Below are positions 17,929 through 26,043 of a DNA stretch of 64,000 bases, in pieces. The notes below the pieces were generated by a model. It was not told the origin of the DNA, ran no database searches, and saw nothing but the letters and a program-made list of their open reading frames with translations. This DNA comes from Streptomyces ochraceiscleroticus (GTDB taxonomy: Bacteria > Actinomycetota > Actinomycetes > Streptomycetales > Streptomycetaceae), in NCBI RefSeq assembly GCF_000720485.1, contig NZ_JOAX01000021.1:62001-126000 (forward strand). Direction: 5' to 3'. How positions within the stretch are numbered: position 1 is the stretch's first letter; every line of letters starts with the position of its first letter. The position numbers and the translations under genes were made by a program.

Positions 17929-17973
17929 GGGTGACCACCCGTCGGACGGCCGCCGCCCGGGTGACCACCCGTC
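17929..17973. repeat. duplicated GGGTGACCACCCGTC palindromic unit
   Basis: The 15-base unit GGGTGACCACCCGTC occurs at 17929-17943 and again at 17959-17973; its core GGGTGaCCACCC is self-complementary. The pair fills the gap between the convergent pcaD and acyltransferase genes, the second copy reaching the acyltransferase stop codon. It may work as a two-way terminator. Confidence 0.5.
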
Positions 17974-19324
17974 AGGCGGCCTCGCCGGGCGCCGCGGCGG
18001 GCGCTCCCGCACGCTGCTCCCCCCGGGGCAGCGGAAGGCCGCCCAGCGGTCCCGCGAGTACCCGCCCCACGCGCTGGCCCGGCAGTTCGATGAGCCGGTG
18101 CGCGAGCATGGCCAGCGGCAGCAGCAGCGCGAGGTAGGCGGCCATCAGCAGCGGCGTGTCGTGCTGCTGCCACGGCACGGCCAGGTCGCACACCTCCAGG
18201 ACGAGCGGGTGCAGGAGGTAGAGCGAGTAACTGATCACGCCGCAGAAGGCGAGCCAGCGCGGTACGCGGTGCCGCCGCAGGGCCATCGCGACGCCGAACG
18301 TGAGCAGCGCGAGCCCGGCCGTGACCGCCCAGATCCGCACGGCGGACCGGGGGTCGCCGCCCCCGGTGACCGCGTCCGGACGGGGTCCGATGTGCAGCGC
18401 GGCGGAGAGCACACAGCCCGCGAGCACGGTGGCCGCCACGATCGGCCCGGCGGCCCTGCCGAGCTGCCCGCGCTCCATCCGGTACAGCACGGTCCCGGTG
18501 AACATGAGGGACAGCAGCGCGAGCCCCTGCCAGGGCGGGATGCGGCCGTTGAGGAGGATCAGGACGCTTGCCAGCGCGCCCCCGAGCAGCGCACCGGCCC
18601 GGATCCACGGCGCCCGCCCCGAGGCCACGGCACACAGCGCGACGGCCGCCCCGAGCGCGGTCGCCGCGATCACCGTGGTGCCGCCCAGCCCGCGCGTCAG
18701 CGCCGCGACGGGCAGCGCCCCGCCGGCCGCGATGCCGAGCGCGGCCAGGCCCAGGGCCATCGGCGCGGAGCGCCGGTGCAGCCGCAGCGCGAAGAGCGCC
18801 GCGACCAGGAAGTAGAACACCATCTCGTACGAGAGGGTCCACAGCACATTGATCGCGCTGGGCACCCCGAGCAGGTCCTGCAGCATCGTCCCGTGCGCGA
18901 GCAGGGCGCTCAGCGGATCGCGCTCCCCCAGCCCCTCCCGCAGCTTGCCCGGCCCCCACAGGACGAGCAGCGCCGTGGCCGCGAGCGCGACGCACAGCAG
19001 CGGGTAGAGGCGGCAGATCCGGCCGACCCAGAAGCGGCGCAGCGAGCCGCTCCGCTCCAGGGAGGCCGGGATGATGTAGCCGCTGACCAGGAAGAAGACG
19101 ATGACGCCGTACGTACCGGGGTTGACGTACCGCAGTACGGTGGCGGACAGCTCGGGCAGATAGCGCGGGCCCGCGTGGTGCAGCGCGACCATCAGCGCCC
19201 CGATGCCCCGCAGCGCGTCGAGCCACGCCAGCCGCCGGTCCGGATCCGGTCCCGCGCCCGGTAGGTCGGGCACGTGTGCCGGCCGGGACGACTGGGAGGA
19301 CTGCAGCCATGCCACATCACTCAT
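17972..19324 (-). CDS. acyltransferase family 3 membrane protein
   Basis: 450 residues from ATG 19324 (MSDVAWLQSS). About ten membrane helices; the family-3 acyltransferase signature is seen in RRLAWLDALRGIGALMVALHH (conserved histidine), FFLVSGYIIPASLER, and FCGVISYSLYLLHPLV near the C-terminus. Such OafA-like proteins acetylate or acylate cell-surface polysaccharides or secondary metabolites. No glycan or antibiotic genes are adjacent, so the substrate is unknown. Convergent with pcaD, divergent from the TetR gene at 19481. Confidence 0.85.
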   Translation of the reverse strand: MSDVAWLQSSQSSRPAHVPDLPGAGPDPDRRLAWLDALRGIGALMVALHHAGPRYLPELSATVLRYVNPGTYGVIVFFLVSGYIIPASLERSGSLRRFWVGRICRLYPLLCVALAATALLVLWGPGKLREGLGERDPLSALLAHGTMLQDLLGVPSAINVLWTLSYEMVFYFLVAALFALRLHRRSAPMALGLAALGIAAGGALPVAALTRGLGGTTVIAATALGAAVALCAVASGRAPWIRAGALLGGALASVLILLNGRIPPWQGLALLSLMFTGTVLYRMERGQLGRAAGPIVAATVLAGCVLSAALHIGPRPDAVTGGGDPRSAVRIWAVTAGLALLTFGVAMALRRHRVPRWLAFCGVISYSLYLLHPLVLEVCDLAVPWQQHDTPLLMAAYLALLLPLAMLAHRLIELPGQRVGRVLAGPLGGLPLPRGEQRAGAPAAAPGEAA

Positions 19325-19480
19325 CGTCACACCGTACGTACGTTGCGTGGCGAGTGCACGTCGAGCTGACGCCGCATCAGTCGTACGGGTCACGGGCGGC
19401 CGTCCGGGGCCCTCGCCACGCACTCGGCAGGTCTGCCTAGACTGGGCCGACCAGTGGACCGTTCGCGAGGAGCCAGCCGT

Positions 19481-20143
19481 ATGACCGCCGTTCACCCGCC
19501 GGCCCGTAGCGCAGGCCGGCAGCGCGACGCGGCGCGGACGCGGGCGGAGATCCTCAAGGTCGCGACGGAGGAGTTCGCGCGGCAGGGGTACACGGGCGCC
19601 AGGGTGGACGAGATCGCGGCCCGCATTCACACCACGAAGCGGATGATCTACTACTACTTCGGCAGCAAGGAGCAGTTGTTCACGGCCGTGCTGGAGCACG
19701 CGTACGCGGGCATCAGGCAGCAGGAACAGCAGTTGGACGTCGAGCATCTGGACCCCGCGGCGGCCATCCGCCGGCTGGCCGAGCTGACCTTCGACCACCA
19801 CGAGGCGCACCCGGACTTCATCCGCCTGGTGAGCATCGAGAACATCCACGAGGCGGAGCACATCACCGCCTCGGAGACGATCGGCCGGCTCAACTCGCCC
19901 GCGATCGAGGTGATCGGGCGGATCCTGGACGAGGGCCGCGCGCAGGGCGTGTTCACGGCGGACGTGGACGCGGTCGACCTGCACGCGATGATCAGCGCGT
20001 TCTGCTTCTTCCGGGTCGCCAACCGGCACACCTTCGGCGCGCTCTTCGCGCGCGACCTGACGGCGGCGGACCGCCGGGAGTACTACCGCACGATGCTCGG
20101 CGACATGGTGCTCGGCTACCTGACGGGCGACCACTCCGGCTGA
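19481..20143 (+). CDS. TetR-family regulator, probably of the shikimate/quinate cassette
   Basis: 220 residues from ATG 19481 behind GCGAGGAGCC; a start at 19454 is open but lacks a good ribosome site. N-terminal helix-turn-helix ILKVATEEFARQGYTGARV, then IHTTKRMIYYYFGSKEQLF; C-terminal TetR_C part contains FDHHEAHPDFIRLVSIENIH. The gene precedes the MHS transporter and shikimate-degradation genes in the same direction. Two near-identical palindromes lie before the transporter and before aroE, and this protein is the natural candidate to bind them. Effector would be a pathway acid. Confidence 0.88.
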   Translation: MTAVHPPARSAGRQRDAARTRAEILKVATEEFARQGYTGARVDEIAARIHTTKRMIYYYFGSKEQLFTAVLEHAYAGIRQQEQQLDVEHLDPAAAIRRLAELTFDHHEAHPDFIRLVSIENIHEAEHITASETIGRLNSPAIEVIGRILDEGRAQGVFTADVDAVDLHAMISAFCFFRVANRHTFGALFARDLTAADRREYYRTMLGDMVLGYLTGDHSG

Positions 20144-20242
20144 CGGCGCGACCGCTCCCGCCGGCCGGCAACCGCTCCCGGCTGATCGGGTGACGGTTCC
20201 CTCACCCACCGCCACGTGCGGAAATTGTTTCGCCCAGATGTC

Positions 20243-20271
20243 TTGACAGTGTCCTGCGGGGGATTGAGGAT
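20243..20271 (+). promoter_or_regulatory. promoter of MHS transporter/shikimate operon
   Basis: TTGACA (20243-20248), a 17-base spacer, and GAGGAT (20266-20271) form a good vegetative-type promoter. The 20-bp palindrome begins nine bases later, exactly over the expected transcription start, a classic repressor position. The leader also has a GCCACCCG/CGGGTGGC hairpin at 20313-20337. Nothing else is seen in the 214-base gap. Confidence 0.6.
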
Positions 20272-20279
20272 CGCTGCAA

Positions 20280-20299
20280 TTAACTACCTAGTGAGTTAA
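20280..20299. promoter_or_regulatory. TetR-type operator 1
   Basis: TTAACTACCTAGTGAGTTAA is palindromic at 16 of 20 positions (outer TTAACT/AGTTAA and central CTAG). It is matched at 16 of 20 bases by the site at 21808-21827 before aroE. Placement just after the -10 box implies repression. Confidence 0.65.
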
Positions 20300-20357
20300 G
20301 CCGCAGCCCGCCGCCACCCGTCGAAGACGCGGGTGGCCGTCCCCCCGTGGAGCAGGC

Positions 20358-21722
20358 ATGTCCGCTCTCTCGTCCGAGGCCGGGGCCCCGCCCCCCGCCC
20401 GGCCCCGCAAAGCCGCCGTCGCCGCCTGGATCGGCAGCGCGCTGGAGTACTACGACTTCTTCATCTACGGCAGCGCCGCCGCCCTGGTCTTCCCCAAGGT
20501 CTTCTTCGACCCGTCCGACCCGGCGACCGCGACGCTGATCTCCCTCGCGACCTTCGGTGTCGCCTACGCGGCCCGCCCGATCGGCGCGCTCTTCCTCGGC
20601 CACTTCGGCGACCGGCTCGGCCGCCGCAAGATCATGGTCTTCACCCTGATGCTGATGGGCCTGTCGACCTTCCTGATCGGCTGTCTGCCGACCTACGCGC
20701 AGGTCGGCACGGCCGCACCGGTCCTGCTGGTGCTGATGCGCGTCCTGCAGGGTCTCTCCGCCGCCGGCGAGCAGGCCAGCGCCAATTCGATGACATTGGA
20801 GCACGCGCCCGAGGGCCGGCGCGGGTACTACACGAGCTTCGCGCTCAACGGCACCCAGGCGGGCCAGATCATCGCCACCCTGGTCTTCATCCCCGTCGCC
20901 GCGCTGCCCGAGGAGCAGCTCTACACCTGGGGCTGGCGGCTCCCGTTCCTGGTCAGCGTGGTGGTCACGGCCGCCGGGTACCTCATCCGGCGCAAGCTCT
21001 CGGAGACCCCGGTCTTCGAGCAGGCCGCGGCCGACGACGCGGTGGCCAAGCTGCCGCTCGCCGACCTGCTCCGCAACCACTGGGTCGACGTGCTGCGCGT
21101 GATCGCGGCAGCCCTGATCGCCACCGTCAGCACGATCTTCTCGGTCTGGGCCCTGGCGTACGCCACCAGCGACGCGGTCGGCCTGGACAAGTCGGCGATG
21201 CTCTGGGTCGGCGTGCTCTCCAACGCGGTCGCGCTGCTGGCGATCCCGCTGTGGGCCAAGCTGTCGGACCGGATCGGCCGCAAGCCGGTCTTCCTGACCG
21301 GCTCGCTCGGCTCGGCCGTCATGATCTTCGTGTACCTGTGGGCCGTCTCGACCGGCAGCTACCCGCTGGTCTTCATCACCGGCATCGCCTTCTTCGGCGT
21401 GGTCTACAGCGCCGCCAACGGCATCTGGCCCTCGTTCTACGGCGAGATGTTCCCGACCCGGGTCCGCCTCTCCGGCATGGCCATCGGCACCCAGATCGGC
21501 TTCGCGGTCGCGGGCTTCGCAGTGAGCTTCGCCGAGCGGATCGCGGGCCCGGGCGGCGACAACTGGCTGGGCGTCGCCGCCTTCACCGCCGGTACCTGCG
21601 TGATCTGCTCCCTCGCCGTGCTGACCGGCCGCGAGACGCACAAGGTGCCGACCGCGCTGCTCGGCGAGAAGCCGGGCGTGCCCGAGGACAGCGGCAGCCT
21701 GGCCCGCACGGCCTCCGCCTGA
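20358..21722 (+). CDS. MHS-family MFS transporter, likely shikimate/quinate uptake
   Basis: 454 residues, about 12 membrane segments. MHS signatures GSALEYYDFFIYGSAAALVF and GHFGDRLGRRKIMVF; YYTSFALNGTQAGQIIATLVF and a C-terminal charged tail. Shikimate transporter ShiA belongs to this family. Placement in front of a shikimate dehydrogenase homologue and dehydroshikimate dehydratase, and behind an operator shared with them, supports shikimate or quinate import with protons. Start ATG follows GTGGAGCAGGC. Confidence 0.88.
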   Translation: MSALSSEAGAPPPARPRKAAVAAWIGSALEYYDFFIYGSAAALVFPKVFFDPSDPATATLISLATFGVAYAARPIGALFLGHFGDRLGRRKIMVFTLMLMGLSTFLIGCLPTYAQVGTAAPVLLVLMRVLQGLSAAGEQASANSMTLEHAPEGRRGYYTSFALNGTQAGQIIATLVFIPVAALPEEQLYTWGWRLPFLVSVVVTAAGYLIRRKLSETPVFEQAAADDAVAKLPLADLLRNHWVDVLRVIAAALIATVSTIFSVWALAYATSDAVGLDKSAMLWVGVLSNAVALLAIPLWAKLSDRIGRKPVFLTGSLGSAVMIFVYLWAVSTGSYPLVFITGIAFFGVVYSAANGIWPSFYGEMFPTRVRLSGMAIGTQIGFAVAGFAVSFAERIAGPGGDNWLGVAAFTAGTCVICSLAVLTGRETHKVPTALLGEKPGVPEDSGSLARTASA

Positions 21723-21807
21723 CCGGTTCCGGTCCCGGAGCCGCGCCGGCTTCCGACCCGGAGGGCCGCGGGTCCCCCTTTTCCTCCGCGGCCCTCCGCC
21801 GTCATAA

Positions 21808-21827
21808 TTAACTATCTAGTACGTTCA
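21808..21827. promoter_or_regulatory. TetR-type operator 2
   Basis: TTAACTATCTAGTACGTTCA before aroE matches operator 1 (20280-20299) at 16 of 20 positions and shares the AATTAACTAnCTAGT core. It is less symmetric, so affinity may be lower. Its presence implies an internal, separately regulated promoter between the transporter and aroE. Confidence 0.6.
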
Positions 21828-21850
21828 TAGCGCACCACCAGGGAGTCGCG

Positions 21851-22720
21851 TTGTCCACGCCCTCGTATCTCACCGGCCTCATCGGCTCCGGCATCGGCCC
21901 CTCGCTGAGCCCGGCCCTGCACGAGCGGGAGGCCGACCGGCACGGCCTGCGGCTGCTCTACCGGACGCTCGACCTCGACACGCTGGGCGTACCGGCCGAG
22001 TCCGTCGGCGAGCTGATCAGCGCCGCCCGTACGCTCGGCTTCGATGGACTCAACATCACGCATCCCTGCAAGCAGCTGGTGATCGAGCACCTCGACGAGC
22101 TCTCGCCCGGCACCGCCGAGCTGGGCGCGGTCAACACCGTCGTCTTCCGGGGCGGCCGGACAATCGGCCACAACACCGACGTCACCGGCTTCACCCAGTC
22201 CTTCGCGCGCGGCCTGCCCGGCGCCGCGACCCGCGAGGTCGTCCAGATCGGCGCGGGCGGCGCGGGCTCCGCCGTCGCGCACGCCATGCTCTCGCTCGGC
22301 ACCGACCGGCTCGTCCTTGTCGACACCGACGCGGTACGGGCCGGGGCGCTCGCCGACGCGCTGAACGCCCGCTTCGGCACCGGCCGCGCCGCCACCGCCG
22401 CCCCGGACGAGCTAGCCGCCGTACTGCCCGGCGCCGACGGCCTGGTGCACGCCACGCCCACCGGCATGGCAGCCCACCCCGGCCTTCCGCTCCCGGCCGG
22501 TCTGCTCCGCGCCGACCTGTGGGTCGCCGAGGTGGTCTACCGGCCACTGGAGACCGAACTGATTCGTACGGCAAGGGAGTTGGGCTGCCGGACGCTGGAC
22601 GGCGGCGGCATGGCCGTCTTCCAGGCCGCCGACGCCTTCCGGCTCTTCACCGGCCGGGAGCCGCACGCCGAAGAGATGCTCGCCGACCTCGCCGACCTCG
22701 TCGGCGCGGCCGCGGTCTGA
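21851..22720 (+). CDS. aroE: shikimate/quinate 5-dehydrogenase family protein
   Basis: 289 residues from a TTG start (21851) behind CAGGGAGTCGCG. Substrate-binding domain SGIGPSLSPALHEREADRHG (SxS motif), catalytic lysine in NITHPCKQLVIEHLD, GAVNTV and NTDVTGF, then the nucleotide loop GAGGAGSAVAHA. The loop is followed by LVLVDTDA, an acidic residue that favours NAD over NADP, as in catabolic quinate/shikimate dehydrogenases. Acts here probably in degradation: shikimate or quinate to the 3-dehydro acid. The biosynthetic AroE would be elsewhere. Confidence 0.85.
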   Translation: MSTPSYLTGLIGSGIGPSLSPALHEREADRHGLRLLYRTLDLDTLGVPAESVGELISAARTLGFDGLNITHPCKQLVIEHLDELSPGTAELGAVNTVVFRGGRTIGHNTDVTGFTQSFARGLPGAATREVVQIGAGGAGSAVAHAMLSLGTDRLVLVDTDAVRAGALADALNARFGTGRAATAAPDELAAVLPGADGLVHATPTGMAAHPGLPLPAGLLRADLWVAEVVYRPLETELIRTARELGCRTLDGGGMAVFQAADAFRLFTGREPHAEEMLADLADLVGAAAV

Positions 22721-22730
22721 GGAGGCCCTG

Positions 22731-24536
22731 ATGCGCAAGTCCATCGCCACGGTGTCGCTGAGCGGCTCGCTCTCCGAGAAGCTGAGCGCCGTCGCAGCGG
22801 CCGGGTTCGACGGCGTCGAGATCTTCGAGAACGACCTGCTGGCCAGCCCGCTCAGTCCCGAGGAGATCCAGCTGCGCGCCACGGACCTCGGCCTGTCCAT
22901 CGACCTCTACCAGCCGTTCCGCGACTTCGAGGCGGTCCCGGACGAGGTCTTCGCGCGCAACATGCGGCGCGCGGAGCGGAAGTTCGCCGTCATGGAGCGG
23001 CTCGGCGCCGATCTGATGCTGGTGTGCTCCAGCGTCTCGCCGGACGCCGCCGACGACGACGCGCTGGCAGCCCGGCAGTTGCGCGCCCTCGCCGAGCGCG
23101 CGGCCGAGCACGGCATCCGCCTCGCGTACGAGGCGCTGGCCTGGGGCCGGCACGTCAACACCTACGACCACGCCTGGCGGATCGTCGAGCAGGCCGATCA
23201 CCCGGCGCTCGGCACCTGCCTGGACAGCTTCCACATCCTCTCGCGCGGCTCGGACCCCAAGGGCATCGAGGACATCCCCGGGGAGAAGATCTTCTTCCTG
23301 CAGCTCGCCGACGCGCCCAAGCTGGCCATGGACGTCCTGCAGTGGAGCCGGCACTACCGCTGCTTCCCCGGCCAGGGCGGCTTCGACCTCGCCGGGATGC
23401 TCGGCCACGTGCTGCGCGCCGGCTACACGGGCCCGCTCTCGCTGGAGATCTTCAACGATGTCTTCCGGCAGGCCGACGCGGGGCGCACCGCCATCGACGC
23501 GATGCGTTCACTGATCGCCCTGGAGGAGGCCGCCGGGCTCAGCAGCCTGCCCGCGCCGGTCGTCCCGGACGGCTTCGCCTTCGCCGAACTCGCCGCCGCC
23601 GACACCGAGCCGCTGCGCTCCCTGCTCGGCTCGCTCGGCTTCGTGCGCACGGGCCGGCACACCGGCGGCAAGCCGGTGGAGCTGTGGCAGCAGAACGAGG
23701 CGCGAGTACTGCTCAACACCGTGAGCGGTGCTCGCCGCGAGGGCCCCGGGCTGGTCGCGCTCGGGCTGGAGAGCCCGGAGCCGGCCGCCGCGGTGCGCCG
23801 CGCCGAGTCGCTGCGGGCACCGGTCGTGCCCCGCCGCCGCGCGCCCGGGGACGTACCGCTGGACGCGGTGGCCGCGCCGGACGACACCGAGCTGTTCTTC
23901 TGCCGTACGGACCGGGACGACCACCCGAGCTGGACGGCGGACTTCGGCACGCCGGCGCCGCAGCGCGGCACGGCCGGGATCACCCGTATCGACCATGTCG
24001 CGCTCACCCAGCCCTGGCACCACTTCGACGAGGCGTCCCTCTTCTACGCGAGCGTGCTGGGCCTGCAGCCGAACGAGAGCCTGGACCTCGCCGACCCGTA
24101 CGGCCTCTTCCGCAGCCGTGCCGTCGCCAATGCCACCGGCAGCCTGCGGGTCGCGCTGAACGTCGCTCCCGTACCGGGCGAGCAGGAGGTACGGCCGCAG
24201 CACATCGCACTGGCCACCGACGACCTGCTCGCGACCGCGCGCCGGGTGCGGGAGGCAGGCGCCGCCCTGCTGCCCATCCCGGACAACTACTACGACGACC
24301 TCGACGCGCGGTACGGCCTCGATCCCGAGAGCCTGGCGGCCTTCCGGGAGCTGGGCGTCCTCTACGAACGGGACACGGATGGCAGGGAGTTCCTGCACTG
24401 CTACACCGTCACCGTCGGCCGGGTCTTCTTCGAGCTGGTGGAGCGGCGCGGCGGCTATCAGGGGTACGGGGCGGCCAACGCCACGGTCCGGCTGGCGGCA
24501 CAGCACACGGCCGACGCGGGCAGCCGCCGGTCATGA
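22731..24536 (+). CDS. qsuB: 3-dehydroshikimate dehydratase fused to HPPD-like domain
   Basis: 601 residues. N-terminal half (1-270) is an AP-endonuclease-type TIM barrel (FDGVEIFENDLL, LAYEALAWGRHVNTYDHAW, LGTCLDSFHILSRGSD, SLEIFNDVFRQADA) of the QuiC/QsuB dehydratases that convert 3-dehydroshikimate to protocatechuate. The C-terminal half (about 290-595) resembles 4-hydroxyphenylpyruvate dioxygenase, with ligand-like residues in RIDHVALTQ, RPQHIAL and FFELVERRGG. The same fusion is known in Pseudomonas QuiC1 and Corynebacterium QsuB. Ten bases after aroE. Its stop overlaps the convergent aminotransferase stop by six bases. Confidence 0.88.
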   Translation: MRKSIATVSLSGSLSEKLSAVAAAGFDGVEIFENDLLASPLSPEEIQLRATDLGLSIDLYQPFRDFEAVPDEVFARNMRRAERKFAVMERLGADLMLVCSSVSPDAADDDALAARQLRALAERAAEHGIRLAYEALAWGRHVNTYDHAWRIVEQADHPALGTCLDSFHILSRGSDPKGIEDIPGEKIFFLQLADAPKLAMDVLQWSRHYRCFPGQGGFDLAGMLGHVLRAGYTGPLSLEIFNDVFRQADAGRTAIDAMRSLIALEEAAGLSSLPAPVVPDGFAFAELAAADTEPLRSLLGSLGFVRTGRHTGGKPVELWQQNEARVLLNTVSGARREGPGLVALGLESPEPAAAVRRAESLRAPVVPRRRAPGDVPLDAVAAPDDTELFFCRTDRDDHPSWTADFGTPAPQRGTAGITRIDHVALTQPWHHFDEASLFYASVLGLQPNESLDLADPYGLFRSRAVANATGSLRVALNVAPVPGEQEVRPQHIALATDDLLATARRVREAGAALLPIPDNYYDDLDARYGLDPESLAAFRELGVLYERDTDGREFLHCYTVTVGRVFFELVERRGGYQGYGAANATVRLAAQHTADAGSRRS

Positions 24537-25925
24537 GGCCGGGGTGTCCAGTGCGGTGTGCACGGCGGCCGCGAACCGCTCGAAGTTGAGGACGAAGCGC
24601 TCGGCGTCCTCGGCGGTGTGCTGCACCGAGAGCGTCCACTGTTCGGTCTTGCCCCAGGGCGGCAGGAAGACGCCGCCGTTGTGCTGGTACAGCCAGTGCA
24701 GATGGCCCCAGCGGTCGTCGTAGGCGAGGAAGTCCCGGAAGTTGCGCAGCCGTTCGGTGAAGATCACCGAGCCCTTGGCGCCGTGCGCGGCCACGTATCC
24801 GGGCAGGCCGTACCGGCGCAGCGCGGCCTCGACGCCGCCGGTCATCCGTGACCGGAGGGCGTCGAAGCCGCGGTAGGCGTCCTCGGTCAGTACCTCGGTG
24901 AGCATCGCGCGGGTCGCGGCGAGCATCATGGGGTTGCCGTTGAACGTGCCGACCTGTTCGTAGGTGTGGTCGGCGATGCGGTCCATCAGCGCACGGGTGG
25001 CGCCGACGGCGCCGCACGGGATGCCGCCACCCATGGCCTTGGCGAGACACACGATGTCCGGTGTGGTGCCGAAGAGTTCGGTGGCGCCGCCGGGGGCGAT
25101 CGCGAAGCCCGTCTTGACCTCGTCGTAGGCGAGGTGGGCGCCGTGCCGGTGCAGCAGTGCCTTCAGTTCGGCGTGGTAGCCGTCGGGCGGGACGATCAGG
25201 CCGATGTTCATCATCACCGGCTCGATGATCATGCCGGCGATCTCTCCGGGGTGCTCGGCCAGCACCCGTTCGACCGCGGCGAGGTCGCCGAACGGCACGA
25301 CGAGCGTCAGATCGGTGATCTCCGTGGGGTACGCCGGGCCGTAGGCGACCGAGCGCGGCCGGTCGTCGGGGCCGATGTCCTCGGCGACGCGGGCGTAGCC
25401 GGAGACCTGTACCGAGTCGTGGTGGCCGTGGTAACTGCCCTCGACCTTGAGGATCTTCTTGCGCCCGGTGGCGGCCCGCATCAGATGGACGGCGTCCATC
25501 GTGGCTTCCGTACCGGAGTTGGTGAAGCGCCACTGGGGCAGCCCGAACCGCTCCGCGAGCAGCCGGGTCACCGGGATCAGGTCGCGGGTGGGCTGGGCGA
25601 AGTGGGTGCCGTGCCGCACGCGTCCGGTGACCGCCGCGACGATTGCCGGGTGGGCGTGGCCCGCGAGGCCGACGCCGAAGCCGCCGTGCAGGTCGACGTA
25701 GTCGGTGCCGTCCACGTCGCGGACGTGCGCGGCGTGCCCGTCCTCGATCCAGACGGCGACGGGCGGGGAGTCCTGCCAGGCGGAGGCGACCCCGCCGGCG
25801 AGCGACTCGCGTGCCTCGGCGCGGAGCCGGGCCGAACCGGCGGTGCGGTCGGTGAGGATCTTCTCCTGCCCGGCGATCAGTTCGTCCAGGGCGCGTGCGC
25901 GGGTTTCGTCCAACGGCTGCGTCAT
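24531..25925 (-). CDS. class III aminotransferase (glutamate-1-semialdehyde aminomutase-like)
   Basis: 464 residues. PLP enzyme of fold type I: NSGTEATMDAVHLMRAATGR, YHGHHDSVQVSGY, IIEPVMMNIGLI, AYDEVKTGF, and the PLP lysine in VCLAKAMGGGIPCGA. Layout resembles glutamate-1-semialdehyde 2,1-aminomutase, but class III members with this pattern also act on omega-amino or beta-amino acids; the true substrate is unclear. Biosynthetic HemL would normally sit with other haem genes. It is divergent from the TetR gene at 26044, with a 31-bp palindrome between them, so inducible amino-acid catabolism is more likely. Confidence 0.78.
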   Translation of the reverse strand: MTQPLDETRARALDELIAGQEKILTDRTAGSARLRAEARESLAGGVASAWQDSPPVAVWIEDGHAAHVRDVDGTDYVDLHGGFGVGLAGHAHPAIVAAVTGRVRHGTHFAQPTRDLIPVTRLLAERFGLPQWRFTNSGTEATMDAVHLMRAATGRKKILKVEGSYHGHHDSVQVSGYARVAEDIGPDDRPRSVAYGPAYPTEITDLTLVVPFGDLAAVERVLAEHPGEIAGMIIEPVMMNIGLIVPPDGYHAELKALLHRHGAHLAYDEVKTGFAIAPGGATELFGTTPDIVCLAKAMGGGIPCGAVGATRALMDRIADHTYEQVGTFNGNPMMLAATRAMLTEVLTEDAYRGFDALRSRMTGGVEAALRRYGLPGYVAAHGAKGSVIFTERLRNFRDFLAYDDRWGHLHWLYQHNGGVFLPPWGKTEQWTLSVQHTAEDAERFVLNFERFAAAVHTALDTPAS

Positions 25926-25969
25926 CGTGCTGGTCTCCCTACGCTCATGGGGCGTTCCACGACCAAGCT

Positions 25970-26000
25970 CCGTAGAAAAGTTACGGTAGGTTTTCTACGG
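25970..26000. promoter_or_regulatory. 31-bp operator palindrome between aminotransferase and TetR genes
   Basis: CCGTAGAAAA (25970-25979) and TTTTCTACGG (25991-26000) are perfect complements around an 11-base spacer. It is the only AT-rich stretch in the 118-base divergent gap and probably binds the TetR protein encoded at 26044, controlling both directions. Confidence 0.7.
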
Positions 26001-26043
26001 TGACAATGGGGGCAACGGTGCCGACGGAGGGGGCAGCAGCACG

